Source: an uncultured Jannaschia sp. (lineage in GTDB: Bacteria > Pseudomonadota > Alphaproteobacteria > Rhodobacterales > Rhodobacteraceae). Taken from it: 64,000 nucleotides of DNA. The stretch is from contig CANLTZ010000001.1 in NCBI GenBank assembly GCA_947494145.1, positions 248,001 to 312,000 on the forward strand, in the 5' to 3' direction. Position numbers and translations under genes: made by a program. This document shows, one piece after another, positions 52,038 to 61,139 of this stretch (the first letter of the stretch is position 1; the number at the start of each line of letters is the position of its first letter). The notes beneath the pieces are model-generated. The model was not told where the DNA came from and made no database searches. It worked only from the letters and a program-made list of their open reading frames with translations.

Positions 52038-54070
52038 TATTCGACCGGGTCATCGCCGTGGATTGGTCCGCCCGGTCCCAGCCCTCGCCCAAGCGGGAAA
52101 CGGCGGATGCCATCTGGCTTTGCGTGTTGGACGATGGGGGCGAGGTTTTAGAATACCACCGCACCCGCGACGCGGCCCTGACGCGCATCGACGCGCTGTT
52201 GGCGGCGCCGGGGCGCACGCTTTTCGGGCTCGATTTCGCCTTTGGGTATCCCACGGGTTTTGCGCGCACGCTCACAGGGCGGCCGGAGGCGCTGGCCGTC
52301 TGGGATTGGCTCGCCGCGCGGATCGAGGACGCGGACGACAATGCCAACAACCGGTTCGACGTTGCCGCCCAGATCAACCGCGCCTTTCCCGGTCTGGGTC
52401 CCCTTTGGGGGCGGCCCGCGCAGCTTGACCTGGCCGACCTGCCCGACAAGGGGCGGGCGCGTAGCGGCCATGGCATCCCCGACCATCGCGTGGTGGAGGC
52501 CCATGCGCCGTCGGCCCAATCGCCGCTGAAGCTATACACCACAGGCTCTGTCGGGTCCCAAAGCCTGCTGGGCCTGGCTGCATTGTCGAAGCTGCGCGCC
52601 CGTCACCCTGGTCTGCGGGTCTGGCCCCAGCAGACGGGCTTTGCGCTGCCGGCGGACGGCCCTGTCCTGGCGGAGATCTATCCGAGTCTATACCCGCCCG
52701 CAGACCACCCGATCAAGGATGCGGGCCAAGTCCTGGCCACCGCGCGGGCTTTGCGCGACGCGCCCACGACGTGGTTCACCGCGCCCGCCAGCCAGCCCGA
52801 CGCGGCCCGCATTGCGGCGGAGGAAGGCTGGATCCTGGGCGTCTTGCCGCCATCCGACTGCTTCGCGCTGCCGCCCGGCACCCATTGGACCCCTGTGGAC
52901 GAGGCGCTGGCCACCCTGCGCGCGGCCTCCGCCCCCGTCACCGAAGTCGAGGATTGTGCTGTCGAAGACGCCGCGCACCGCATCTTGGCGCGGGACGTCA
53001 CCGCCACGCGGTCCAACCCGCCCCGCGCCAATGCCGCGGTGGATGGCTGGGCCTTTGCCCATGGCACGCTCACCCCCGGGCCCATTCCCATCGCGCCGGG
53101 GCGGGCGGCGGCGGGGCAGCCCCATCCCGACCCCGTGCCGCCGGGCCACGTCTTGCGCATCCTGACGGGGGCCGCTTTGCCCGCCAGGGTAGACACCGTC
53201 GCATTGCAGGAAGATGCGGTGCAGAAGGGCGACCGCCTGACCCTGGCCGCCATCCCCAAGCGCGGCGCCAACACCCGCGCGGCGGGCGAAGACGTGACGG
53301 AGGGCGCGGCCGTGCTGCAAGCAGGCGCGATCCTGCGGCCCACCGAGCTCGCCTTCGCCATCGCGGCGGGCCATGGCACCCTGCCGGTGCGCACCCGCTT
53401 GCGCGTAGGCGTCCTGTCGACGGGGGACGAGATCACGGCGCCGGGCCTGCCGGGCGATGGCATCCCGGATGCCAACCGGCCCATGCTGCTGTCGATGCTG
53501 CGCAATTGGGGGATGGAGGCCGTCGATCTGGGCCATGCCCCGGACAATGCCGACGCGCTGGCCGCGAAACTGGATGGCGCTGAGACCCATGCCATTCTGA
53601 CGTCCGGCGGCGCCAGTGCGGGGGACGAAGACCACCTGTCCCGCCTGCTGACGACGCGGGGCAGCGTGCATCACTGGCGCATTGCCATCAAACCGGGCCG
53701 CCCGCTGGCCTTGGGCCGTTGGAACGGCACGCCGCTTTTCGGCTTGCCGGGCAACCCAGTGGCGGCCTTCACCTGTGCAGCGCTCTTCGCGCGGCCCGCT
53801 TTGCTTGCCATGGCCGGGGCTGGCTGGCGGGAGCCTGTGCGCCTGACCGTGCCCGCGGCTTTCACCAAGACCAAGAAACCGGGCCGCCGCGAAATCCTGC
53901 GCGCGCGTCTGCGGGAGGGCCGGGCGGAGGTCTTCCGTTCCGAAGGGTCGGGCCTTGTGTCGGGGCTCAGCTGGGCGGAAGGCTTTGTCGAACTGCCCGA
54001 CGGCGCCGCGGATATCGCCCCGGGTGACCCGGTCGGCTACATCCCCTTCGCCGAACTTGGTCTGGTCTGA
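52028..54070 (+). CDS. moeA: Fusion of a DUF429-like domain and molybdopterin molybdotransferase MoeA
   Basis: 680 residues. The first 290 or so (FDRVIAVDWSARSQPSPKRE, LFGLDFAFGYPTGFAR, TGSVGSQSLLGLAALSKL, VLAEIYPSLYPPADHP) resemble RNase H-like DUF429 proteins. From about residue 300 the MoeA domains follow: NPPRANAAVDGWAFAHG, LTGAALPARVDTVALQED, VGVLSTGDEI, ILTSGGASAGDEDHLSRLL, IAIKPGRPLALGRWNGTPLF and GLPGNPVAAF. MoeA inserts molybdate into adenylylated molybdopterin. The usual MDG of MoeA reads VDGWA here. The start at 52028 overlaps mobB by 10 bases. Confidence 0.88.
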   Translation: MPMIFDRVIAVDWSARSQPSPKRETADAIWLCVLDDGGEVLEYHRTRDAALTRIDALLAAPGRTLFGLDFAFGYPTGFARTLTGRPEALAVWDWLAARIEDADDNANNRFDVAAQINRAFPGLGPLWGRPAQLDLADLPDKGRARSGHGIPDHRVVEAHAPSAQSPLKLYTTGSVGSQSLLGLAALSKLRARHPGLRVWPQQTGFALPADGPVLAEIYPSLYPPADHPIKDAGQVLATARALRDAPTTWFTAPASQPDAARIAAEEGWILGVLPPSDCFALPPGTHWTPVDEALATLRAASAPVTEVEDCAVEDAAHRILARDVTATRSNPPRANAAVDGWAFAHGTLTPGPIPIAPGRAAAGQPHPDPVPPGHVLRILTGAALPARVDTVALQEDAVQKGDRLTLAAIPKRGANTRAAGEDVTEGAAVLQAGAILRPTELAFAIAAGHGTLPVRTRLRVGVLSTGDEITAPGLPGDGIPDANRPMLLSMLRNWGMEAVDLGHAPDNADALAAKLDGAETHAILTSGGASAGDEDHLSRLLTTRGSVHHWRIAIKPGRPLALGRWNGTPLFGLPGNPVAAFTCAALFARPALLAMAGAGWREPVRLTVPAAFTKTKKPGRREILRARLREGRAEVFRSEGSGLVSGLSWAEGFVELPDGAADIAPGDPVGYIPFAELGLV

Positions 54071-54096
54071 CAGCCCGCCGGAGACGGCCAAGTGCT

Positions 54097-54148
54097 CCTT
54101 CTTCCTGGCTCAAATATCCCGGGGAGCGCGAGCCAGAGCATCGCGCTC
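54097..54148. repeat. 3'-end intergenic repeat (copy 3, diverged)
   Basis: CTTCCTGGCTCAAATATCCC with a G run is a diverged form of the core at 6042 and 47608. It leads into an 8-bp stem, GAGCGCGA (54124-54131) / TCGCGCTC (54141-54148). Located between the convergent moeA fusion and the dehydrogenase gene. Confidence 0.5.
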
Positions 54149-54185
54149 GCGATGCGCGCGCTTGGGCTGGCCCCTCGCACTCGCC

Positions 54186-55073
54186 CTATCCGCCTTTGAT
54201 CCCATTGGCCCTGGCGACGAAGTCTACCAGATGCGGTACGTAATCTTCGGGCCCGTCGCCGCCGGTATTGACGGCCATGGCGTAGCTGTTCTTGATCGCC
54301 GCCTGCACCGGGTTCGCCACGCCCGCCCCGTCGGCCATCGCGGCCAGATAGCGCATATCTTTCAACGCATTGGTCAGGGTGAACTTGTGCGCCTCTCTAT
54401 TGCCTTCCACGGCGTAGCCCATGAAGGTCTGGTAAAACCCGCAATCCATTCGGCTGCCGCGCATGATCTGGTCGAACATGGCTGTGCCCACGCCGGACTT
54501 TTCGGCCAGGGCCAGGGCTTCCGCGTAAAGCGCGCCATAGCCCATGGCCAGGAAGTTGTTGAGCAGCTTCATCTTGTGGCCTGCGCCGGGGTCGCCCACC
54601 CGCACGATGGATTTGGCCCATGTCGCAAGGACGGGCTCGATCCGCGCGAAGACGTCTTCGCGGGCACCCACCATGGCGGCGAGTTCCCCCGTCTGGGCCT
54701 GGGCGGGCGTGCCGCCCAGGGGCGCGTCGACCCAGTGCAGACCGCGCGCTTCCACCATGGCAGCCAGTCCTTCGGTCGAGACGGGGTTGGAGGTGGAGCA
54801 ATCGACGATCACCCCGCCCGGCGCCATGTTGGCCGCCAGGTCCGCCACGATTGCCTCTACCTGCGGGGAGCCGGGGGCGCAGATATGCACAACGTCTGAC
54901 GCGGTCGCCAAGGCTGCTAAGTCGGTGGCCTCTTCGGCGCCCTTGGCCAACAGGTCGTCCACCGGGGCGCGGTTGCGATGGGCGATCACCGTCAGCGGGT
55001 GGCCCGCCGCGCGCAGGCAACTTGCCATCCCGTGACCCATCAGGCCTACGCCCACGAAGCCGATCCTATCCAT
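54186..55073 (-). CDS. Beta-hydroxyacid dehydrogenase family protein (3-hydroxyisobutyrate dehydrogenase-like)
   Basis: 295 residues. Rossmann start MDRIGFVGVGLMGHGMASCL, the substrate segment DCSTSNPVSTEGL and GTPAQAQTGELAAMVG, and the catalytic Lys in GDPGAGHKMKLLNNFLAMGY. Members include tartronate semialdehyde reductase and 3-hydroxyisobutyrate dehydrogenase; substrate unassigned. An SDR gene lies 24 bp upstream on the same strand, suggesting a small catabolic pair. Confidence 0.88.
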   Translation of the reverse strand: MDRIGFVGVGLMGHGMASCLRAAGHPLTVIAHRNRAPVDDLLAKGAEEATDLAALATASDVVHICAPGSPQVEAIVADLAANMAPGGVIVDCSTSNPVSTEGLAAMVEARGLHWVDAPLGGTPAQAQTGELAAMVGAREDVFARIEPVLATWAKSIVRVGDPGAGHKMKLLNNFLAMGYGALYAEALALAEKSGVGTAMFDQIMRGSRMDCGFYQTFMGYAVEGNREAHKFTLTNALKDMRYLAAMADGAGVANPVQAAIKNSYAMAVNTGGDGPEDYVPHLVDFVARANGIKGG

Positions 55074-55097
55074 GCTGTCCCCTCCGTCGGGCGCCGC

Positions 55098-55850
55098 TCA
55101 GATCGAGCCCGCTTCCACCATGTAATTGTTCGCCGTGCACATCATCGCATCGTCGGAGGCCAGAAACAGCACCATCCGCGCCACATGGACCGGGTCGATC
55201 AGGTCGGGCAGGCATTGCCGGGCGCGGTGGGCTTCGATCGTGTCTTCGGTCACCCACAGGTCCTTCTGCCGCGCCGTCATGATCCAGCCGGGCACAACCG
55301 TGTTCACCCGGATGCGGTCGCGCCCCAGATCGCGCGCCATGGTCCGCGTCAACCCGTGGACGGCGGCCTTGGCGGTGGCATAGGCCGGAAAGCCACCGCC
55401 CGCTTCCCACCAGGAGTTGGAGCCCATATTGACAATTGACCCGCCGCCTTTGGCCGCCATGTCGGGGGCCACGGCCTGAATGGCGAAAAACATATGGCGC
55501 AGGTTGGTGGCCATCCGTTCATCCCAATAATCGGGGGTCACGCCGCGCCAATCGTGGCGGTCGTCGCGGGCGGCGTTGTTGACCAGCACATCTGCGGGGC
55601 CCAACCGGGTCTTTAGCTGGGTAAGCCCTTCGCGCATGGCATTGATGTCCCGCAGGTCGCAGACGACATGGCTAACGCTTTCATGGGCGTCGGACATGGC
55701 CGCCGCGCCCTCGGCGTCGATGTCTAGAAACCCCACCGAAGTGCCTTGTTCGGCGAAACCGCGAACGATTTCCGCGCCGATGCCCGACGCCCCGCCGGTC
55801 ATCAAAACGGTCTTGCCCTTCAGCGAGGGGTAGATGGCGAAATCTGGCAT
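55098..55850 (-). CDS. Short-chain dehydrogenase/reductase
   Basis: 250 residues of classical SDR architecture: cofactor motif GGASGIGAEIVRGFAEQG, DLRDINAM, NNAARDD, the active-site Ser in NMGSNSWWEAGG and the YxxxK of PAYATAKAAVHGLTR. Acidic DIDAEG after the second strand suggests NAD preference. The overall sequence resembles sugar dehydrogenases of the D-xylose/L-arabinose/galactose oxidation type; the substrate is not determined. Confidence 0.88.
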   Translation of the reverse strand: MPDFAIYPSLKGKTVLMTGGASGIGAEIVRGFAEQGTSVGFLDIDAEGAAAMSDAHESVSHVVCDLRDINAMREGLTQLKTRLGPADVLVNNAARDDRHDWRGVTPDYWDERMATNLRHMFFAIQAVAPDMAAKGGGSIVNMGSNSWWEAGGGFPAYATAKAAVHGLTRTMARDLGRDRIRVNTVVPGWIMTARQKDLWVTEDTIEAHRARQCLPDLIDPVHVARMVLFLASDDAMMCTANNYMVEAGSI

Positions 55851-55871
55851 CTGGTCCCGCCGCGCGAGGGC

Positions 55872-56300
55872 TCAGCGCTTGGGGCGCAGGCGGATCACCA
55901 CATCGACCTTGGCAATCTCGGTGCCGTCGGGCGCGTTGGGAAGGTTCACGATCTCTAGCGCCTCGTGGCCCGCATCGGTCAGGCGGGCATCTTCTTCCCA
56001 ATAGAAATGCGGGTGGTCGTCCAGCCGCGTATCGAAATAGGAGCCGGTGCCATCCACGGTGATTTCCTGCACCAATCCGGCATCGGAGAACGCGCGGAGC
56101 GTATTGTAGACGGTGGCCAATGACACCTTGTCGCCCGTGCGTCGTACTGCATCGTGCAGCCATTCCGCTGTCACATGCCGGTCGCGTCCGTCGCCTACCA
56201 GAAGCGCAGCCAAGGCCACGCGCTGACGGGTGGGGCGCAGGCTGGCACGGGCCAGCCAAGCTTCCCCGCGGTTGCGGGCGATATCCGAAGCGTCTTCCAT
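55872..56300 (-). CDS. irr: Irr-type iron response regulator (Fur family)
   Basis: 142 residues from the ATG at 56300. The Fur-family winged helix is LRPTRQRVALAALLVGDGRD and DKVSLATVYNTLRAFSDAGLVQEI; the dimerisation domain has DGTGSYFDTRLDDHPHFYWEED. The His-rich HPHFYWE segment and lack of the second CxxC zinc pair are as in Irr, which responds to heme and controls iron genes in alphaproteobacteria. It is divergent from fabA. Confidence 0.9.
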   Translation of the reverse strand: MEDASDIARNRGEAWLARASLRPTRQRVALAALLVGDGRDRHVTAEWLHDAVRRTGDKVSLATVYNTLRAFSDAGLVQEITVDGTGSYFDTRLDDHPHFYWEEDARLTDAGHEALEIVNLPNAPDGTEIAKVDVVIRLRPKR

Positions 56301-56327
56301 CACAATCAATATAGGGCCTCTTGCGAC

Positions 56328-56341
56328 CCGTTTTCAAACGG
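56328..56341. promoter_or_regulatory. Palindrome in the irr/fabA gap
   Basis: CCGTTT-TC-AAACGG is a 14-bp dyad 28 bp upstream of the irr start and 91 bp upstream of fabA. It could control either gene. It does not match the classic Iron Control Element form I know. Confidence 0.4.
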
Positions 56342-56431
56342 AATCGCGCAGGCGGCAAACCTCTCGCAGGGTTGCGACGCTGAAACATCGGGTGATAAGG
56401 GGGCCAGACTGCCAAAAGGGGGATCGGCGCC

Positions 56432-56941
56432 ATGGAAGACCGAGCCACGTTTTTCGACCGTGAAGCCTTGCTGAAATGCGCCCGGGGCGAGCTTTTCGGG
56501 CCCGGCAATGCGCAGCTGCCCGAACCGCCCATGCTGATGATGGATCGCATCACCGACATTTCCGAAGATGGCGGCAGCCACGGCAAGGGCCATGTGACCG
56601 CCGAATTCGACATCAAACCCGACCTCTGGTTTTTTGATTGCCACTTTCCCGGCAACCCGATCATGCCGGGCTGTCTGGGGCTGGATGGGCTGTGGCAATT
56701 GACCGGCTTCAACCTGGGCTGGCGCGGTTGGCAGGGGCGCGGCTATGCGCTTGGGGTGGGCGAGGTGAAGTTGACCGGCATGGTGCGGCCCGACCGCAAG
56801 ATGCTGACCTACCATGTCGATTTCACCAAGGCCCTACAGACCCGGCGCCTGACAATGGGCGTAGCCGACGGCCGGGTCGAAGCGGATGGCGAAGAAATCT
56901 ATGTGGTGCGCGACATGAAAGTCGCCCTCTCTGAAAGCTGA
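56432..56941 (+). CDS. fabA: 3-hydroxydecanoyl-ACP dehydratase/isomerase
   Basis: 169 residues. Dehydrates 3-hydroxydecanoyl-ACP and isomerises trans-2- to cis-3-decenoyl-ACP for unsaturated fatty acids. [17 protein letters not shown], the catalytic His in [24 protein letters not shown] and the Asp in that segment are intact. Followed by fabB after 11 bp. Confidence 0.97.
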   Translation: MEDRATFFDREALLKCARGELFGPGNAQLPEPPMLMMDRITDISEDGGSHGKGHVTAEFDIKPDLWFFDCHFPGNPIMPGCLGLDGLWQLTGFNLGWRGWQGRGYALGVGEVKLTGMVRPDRKMLTYHVDFTKALQTRRLTMGVADGRVEADGEEIYVVRDMKVALSES

Positions 56942-56952
56942 AGGAGAAGTCC

Positions 56953-58179
56953 ATGCGGCGCGTCGTCATCACGGGGCTGGGCATCGTCTCGTCCATCGGA
57001 AACAGCGCGGCCGAGGTCGAGGCCAGCCTGCGCGCAGGGAAATCCGGCATCACCGCCGCGCCTGAATATACCGAGCATGGCTTTCGCAGTCAGGTCCATG
57101 GCGTCCCTGATATCGACCCCGCCGACCATATCGACAAGCGCGTCCTACGCTTCATGGGGCCGGGCTCTGCCTATGCGTATCTGTCCATGGAACAGGCCAT
57201 CGCCGATGCCGGGCTAGAGCCGTCGCAGGTGTCCAACCCGCGCACCGGCGTTGTCGCGGGCTCCGGCGGGCCGTCCACGTCGAACCTGTTCGAAGCCCAC
57301 AAGGTCGTGGTGGAACGCGGTGCGCCCAAGCGGATGGGCCCCTACATGGTGCCGCGCTGCATGTCGTCGACCGTCAGCGCGAACTTGGCGACGGCCTTTG
57401 AGATTAAGGGGATCAGCTATTCCATTACGTCGGCCTGTTCGACCTCGCTTCATTGTATTCAGAACGCCGCCGAACAGGTGATGATGGGCCGCCAGGACGT
57501 GGTCTTTGCGGGCGGCGGGGAAGAGGTCGATTGGACCTTAAGCTGCCTGTTCGATGCCATGGGCGCCATGTCGTCCAAGTATAACGACACGCCCGCAACG
57601 GCGTCCCGCGCCTTCGATGCGGGCCGGGACGGCTTCGTCATCGCGGGTGGTGGCGGCATCGTGGTGGTGGAGGAGTTGGAGCATGCAAGGGCCCGCGGCG
57701 CCAAGATCTATGCCGAAGTGACCGGCTTTGCCGCGACCTCGGACGGCCACAACATGGTGGCCCCTTCGGGGGAAGGCGGCGAACGGGCCATGCGTCTGGC
57801 GCTTGAAACGCTGCCGTCCGACCGTCGCGTAGGCTATATCAACGCCCACGGCACCTCGACCCCCGTTGGCGACGTGGGCGAGGTGGAGGCCGTGCGCCGT
57901 GTTTTCGGCGACGACCGCCCGCTGATCAGTTCCACCAAATCCATGACCGGCCACAGCCAGGGCGCCACCGGCGCGCAGGAAGCGATCTATTGCCTGCTGA
58001 TGATGCAGGGTGATTTCATCGCCCCGTCGATCAACGTCGAGACGTTGGACGAGGCGCTGGACCCCGCCGAAATCGCCACGTCACTGGTGGAAAATGCAGG
58101 GCTCGATTCCGTCATGACCAATTCGTTCGGGTTCGGGGGCACCAACGGCTCCATGATCCTGTCACGGCTGCGGGACTGA
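56953..58179 (+). CDS. fabB: 3-oxoacyl-ACP synthase I
   Basis: 408 residues. Condensing enzyme needed with FabA to elongate unsaturated acyl chains. The Cys nucleophile lies in [19 protein letters not shown]; the two catalytic histidines lie in [12 protein letters not shown] and [13 protein letters not shown]. The C-terminus [19 protein letters not shown] is typical. AAGGAG precedes the ATG. Confidence 0.97.
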   Translation: MRRVVITGLGIVSSIGNSAAEVEASLRAGKSGITAAPEYTEHGFRSQVHGVPDIDPADHIDKRVLRFMGPGSAYAYLSMEQAIADAGLEPSQVSNPRTGVVAGSGGPSTSNLFEAHKVVVERGAPKRMGPYMVPRCMSSTVSANLATAFEIKGISYSITSACSTSLHCIQNAAEQVMMGRQDVVFAGGGEEVDWTLSCLFDAMGAMSSKYNDTPATASRAFDAGRDGFVIAGGGGIVVVEELEHARARGAKIYAEVTGFAATSDGHNMVAPSGEGGERAMRLALETLPSDRRVGYINAHGTSTPVGDVGEVEAVRRVFGDDRPLISSTKSMTGHSQGATGAQEAIYCLLMMQGDFIAPSINVETLDEALDPAEIATSLVENAGLDSVMTNSFGFGGTNGSMILSRLRD

Positions 58180-58965
58180 ATGATGATGGATATGACCGGA
58201 AAGCGTGGCCTCGTGATGGGCGTGGCCAATGAACGCTCCATCGCCTGGGGCATTGCCCGCGCGCTCCATGGGGCGGGGGCCGAGTTGGCTTTCACCTATC
58301 AGGGTGAGGCGTTTGGCAAGCGCGTGGCGCCGCTGGCGGAAAGCGTGGGGTCCACGACCCTGCTGGATGTCGATGTGACCGATGATGTGTCCCTTGATGC
58401 GGCCTTCGCGAGGCTCGAAGAAGGGGGGCCGCTGGACTTCGTCATCCATGCCATCGCTTTTTCCGACAAGGCGGAACTGACCGGGCGTTTCGTCGACACA
58501 AGCCGCGCCAACTTCAAGCATTCACTTGATATTTCTTGCTATTCCCTGGTCGAAGTTGCCCGCCGCGCGCGGCCCTTGATGACCAATGGCGGCACCATCT
58601 TGACGCTGACCTTCGATGGCTCGCAGCGCGTTGTGCCGTTCTACAACGTGATGGGCGTGGCCAAGGCCGCGTTGGAGGCGTCGGTGCGCTACCTTGCCGC
58701 CGATTTGGGGCCTGAAGGCATCCGCGTGAACGCCATTTCACCGGGACCCATGAAGACGCTGGCGGGCGCTGCCATCGGGGGCGCGCGCAAGACCTATCGC
58801 TTTACCGAAGCCAACGCCCCGCTGCGGGCCAACGCCACGCTTGAGGCCATAGGCGGCACGGCGCTTTATCTGTGCGCCGGGTCGGGGGCCTGTACCTCGG
58901 GCGAGGTGATTCATGTCGATGGCGGCTACCACGTCATGGGCATGCCGCAATCGGACAATCTCTAG
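58180..58965 (+). CDS. fabI: Enoyl-ACP reductase I
   Basis: 261 residues from the first of several clustered ATG codons at 58180. MTGKRGLVMGVANERSIAWG carries the cofactor site; the Y-x6-K pair is in FYNVMGVAKAALEASVRY, and GPMKTLAGAAIGG follows. The NADH-dependent FabI completes each elongation cycle and is the target of triclosan in other species. It directly follows fabB, completing a fabA-fabB-fabI operon. Confidence 0.97.
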   Translation: MMMDMTGKRGLVMGVANERSIAWGIARALHGAGAELAFTYQGEAFGKRVAPLAESVGSTTLLDVDVTDDVSLDAAFARLEEGGPLDFVIHAIAFSDKAELTGRFVDTSRANFKHSLDISCYSLVEVARRARPLMTNGGTILTLTFDGSQRVVPFYNVMGVAKAALEASVRYLAADLGPEGIRVNAISPGPMKTLAGAAIGGARKTYRFTEANAPLRANATLEAIGGTALYLCAGSGACTSGEVIHVDGGYHVMGMPQSDNL

Positions 58966-59133
58966 CGCTATTCTGCTGATGTTCGGCGACAATCCGCCAG
59001 TTACCCCTGAATTGGGCCTGATTATGCGCAAATCTTGTCAAACTTGCCTCAATTTTAGTGTGTAGACGCCCAATTGCAGACGCGCGGGCACGCGATGATG
59101 CGTGCAGATAGAAGTAGTTAATGGGCCGATCCG

Positions 59134-59577
59134 ATGGCTTTCCGCATCCGCACTTTCCTGACCGATGAGACCGGTGCGGTTACGCTCGACTGGGTGGTTC
59201 TGACCACGCTGCTGCTGGCCACCGGCCTGTCCGTCATTGCCACCGTGCGCGGCGGCGTCGAAAACACCACGCTTGAGACGGCGGGTCAGTTGCGGGGGCA
59301 GGTTGTCCTATCGTCCTTTGGGTCGGACCTGTGCAGCTCTGGCCTGGCCGGGCTTCAGGCGTTGGAAGACGCGCGGGTCGCCGCTGGCGGGATTGAACCC
59401 ATCGACGTGGCCACTTTTATCCAGACCTATCAGTCCAGCCTCAATGATTCAGCGCTGGTCAACGAGTATTCCCGCCTCGCCGAGAATGGCGGGGCGTCGG
59501 ACAGCGATGGCTGGACCCGGCAGGACACGCTGTTGGGTCTGATGGAATGCGACATGGTTCTGCGCGGTCTCGACTAG
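59134..59577 (+). CDS. Flp/type IVb pilin-like protein (isolated)
   Basis: 147 residues. The N-terminus FRIRTFLTDETGAVTLDWVVLTTLLLATGLSVIATV has a pilin-like hydrophobic helix with an acidic residue near its start (TLDWVVLT). The C-terminal part has two cysteines (DLCSSGLAG and MECDMVL). No tad, cpa or prepilin peptidase genes are in the window. The 168-bp AT-richer upstream gap may hold its promoter. Confidence 0.7.
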   Translation: MAFRIRTFLTDETGAVTLDWVVLTTLLLATGLSVIATVRGGVENTTLETAGQLRGQVVLSSFGSDLCSSGLAGLQALEDARVAAGGIEPIDVATFIQTYQSSLNDSALVNEYSRLAENGGASDSDGWTRQDTLLGLMECDMVLRGLD

Positions 59578-59625
59578 GTCCGCGCCCCGTGCCACCTTGC
59601 GCGCGCCACCGTTCGGAGACGCGCC

Positions 59626-60315
59626 TTGCCCATCGATACCTGCATTTTCGACGCCTATGGCACGCTTTTCGATGTGACCGCCGCCGCCCGCCAGGCCGCC
59701 GCTGAGCCCGACTTTGCCGCGCTGGCCGATACTTGGCCCAAAGTCGCCGCCGATTGGCGCGACAAGCAGCTGCAATATACGTGGCTGAGGGCGGTGACCG
59801 GCGCCCATGCCGATTTCTGGCAGGTCACGGGCGAGGGGTTGGATTGGGCGCTGGACGCGTCGGGCCTGTCTGGCGACGCGGCGCTGCGCGAGCGCCTCAT
59901 GCAGCTTTACTGGGAGCTTTCGGCCTATCCCGAAGTGCCCGCCATGTTGCAGCGGCTCAAGGATGTCGGCGTGGCCACGGGCATCCTGTCCAATGGCTCG
60001 CCCGAGATGTTGCAAGGCGCGGTCAGTTCCGCCGGTATCGGGCGGCTTTTGGACCATGTGCTGTCCGTGGAAAGCGTGGGCGTCTTCAAGCCGGATGCCA
60101 AGGTCTATGACCTGGTCGGCCGGGCCTTTGGCTGCGAAGCCGGCAACGTTCTGTTCGTGTCGTCCAACGGTTGGGACGCAGCGGCCGCGACGGGCTATGG
60201 CTTTACTACGGCCTGGGTGAACCGCATGGGCCTGCCTCTGGACCGGCTGCCCTGGCAGCCAGCCCATGTGATGGACGATCTGACCGGCATTCCTGACTTG
60301 GCGGGGTCTCTCTGA
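59626..60315 (+). CDS. HAD-type haloacid dehalogenase (type II)
   Basis: 229 residues from a TTG start at 59626, as no ATG or GTG precedes motif I. GGAG lies upstream. Motif I FDAYGTLFDV, motif II SNGSPEMLQ, KPDAKVYDLVGRAF and FVSSNGWDAAAATGYGF are those of (S)-2-haloacid dehalogenase. Natural haloacid substrates are plausible for a marine bacterium, but the true substrate is unknown. It overlaps the next gene by one base. Confidence 0.85.
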   Translation: MPIDTCIFDAYGTLFDVTAAARQAAAEPDFAALADTWPKVAADWRDKQLQYTWLRAVTGAHADFWQVTGEGLDWALDASGLSGDAALRERLMQLYWELSAYPEVPAMLQRLKDVGVATGILSNGSPEMLQGAVSSAGIGRLLDHVLSVESVGVFKPDAKVYDLVGRAFGCEAGNVLFVSSNGWDAAAATGYGFTTAWVNRMGLPLDRLPWQPAHVMDDLTGIPDLAGSL

Positions 60316-61139
60316 TGCCCGAATTCAAGACATCCGACGGGCTGCGCCTTTGGTACGAAGACCAGGGGGAGGGGACGCCCATCCTTTGCCTGCCGGGCCT
60401 GACGCGGAACTCCACCGATTTCGACTATGTGCTGCCCTTTCTGCTGGGCGAACACCGCGTCATTCGCCTCGATTACCGGGGCCGGGGCAAATCGCAACGC
60501 GCACCCGATTGGCAGACCTACACCATCCCGACCGAAGCGCGCGATGTGCTGGAATTGTTGGCCCATCTGGAACTTCCGCGCACGGCCATCATCGGCACCT
60601 CCCGCGGGGGGCTGATTGCCATGTCTCTGGCGCTGCTGGCCAAGGAGCGGCTGACCGGCGTTTGTCTGGTGGATATCGGGCCGGAACTGGCAAGCGCGGG
60701 CCTTGAGGCGATCAAGGATTACATCGGCCAGTCGCCCACCGCGAAAACCTATGAGGAAGCCGCGCTGCAACGCGCCACGCTGATGGCGGGGTTCAGCGAT
60801 GTGCCGCCAGACCGCTGGCGGGACGAGGCGGAAAAGCACTACCGCCAGACCGAAGACGGCCTGGCACTGAACTACGATGCCAAGCTGCGCGATGCGGTGT
60901 TGGTGGCCGGGGCGCAGCCCGCCGCCGATCTCTGGCCGCTGTTTGACGCGCTGGCGGACCTGCCGCTGGCCTGCATCCGCGGCGCCAACTCCGATCTGCT
61001 GAGTGTCGAGACCTTTCAGAAGATGCAGGATCGGCGCCCCGATATGATCGTGGCCAATGTGCCCGGTCGCGGCCATGTGCCCTTCCTTGATGAGCCCGAC
61101 GCGTTGGAGGCGCTGAACGAATGGACGATGCTGCTCTGA
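60315..61139 (+). CDS. Alpha/beta hydrolase
   Basis: 274 residues. HG-type oxyanion segment ILCLPGLTRNSTDFD, DYRGRGKSQRAP, Ser nucleophile in IIGTSRGGLIAMSLAL, and His in NVPGRGHVPFLDEPDALEAL. Coupled to the upstream HAD gene by TGATG; the downstream lyase gene overlaps its 3' end by 19 bases. Esterase or C-C hydrolase; substrate unknown. Confidence 0.88.
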   Translation: MPEFKTSDGLRLWYEDQGEGTPILCLPGLTRNSTDFDYVLPFLLGEHRVIRLDYRGRGKSQRAPDWQTYTIPTEARDVLELLAHLELPRTAIIGTSRGGLIAMSLALLAKERLTGVCLVDIGPELASAGLEAIKDYIGQSPTAKTYEEAALQRATLMAGFSDVPPDRWRDEAEKHYRQTEDGLALNYDAKLRDAVLVAGAQPAADLWPLFDALADLPLACIRGANSDLLSVETFQKMQDRRPDMIVANVPGRGHVPFLDEPDALEALNEWTMLL

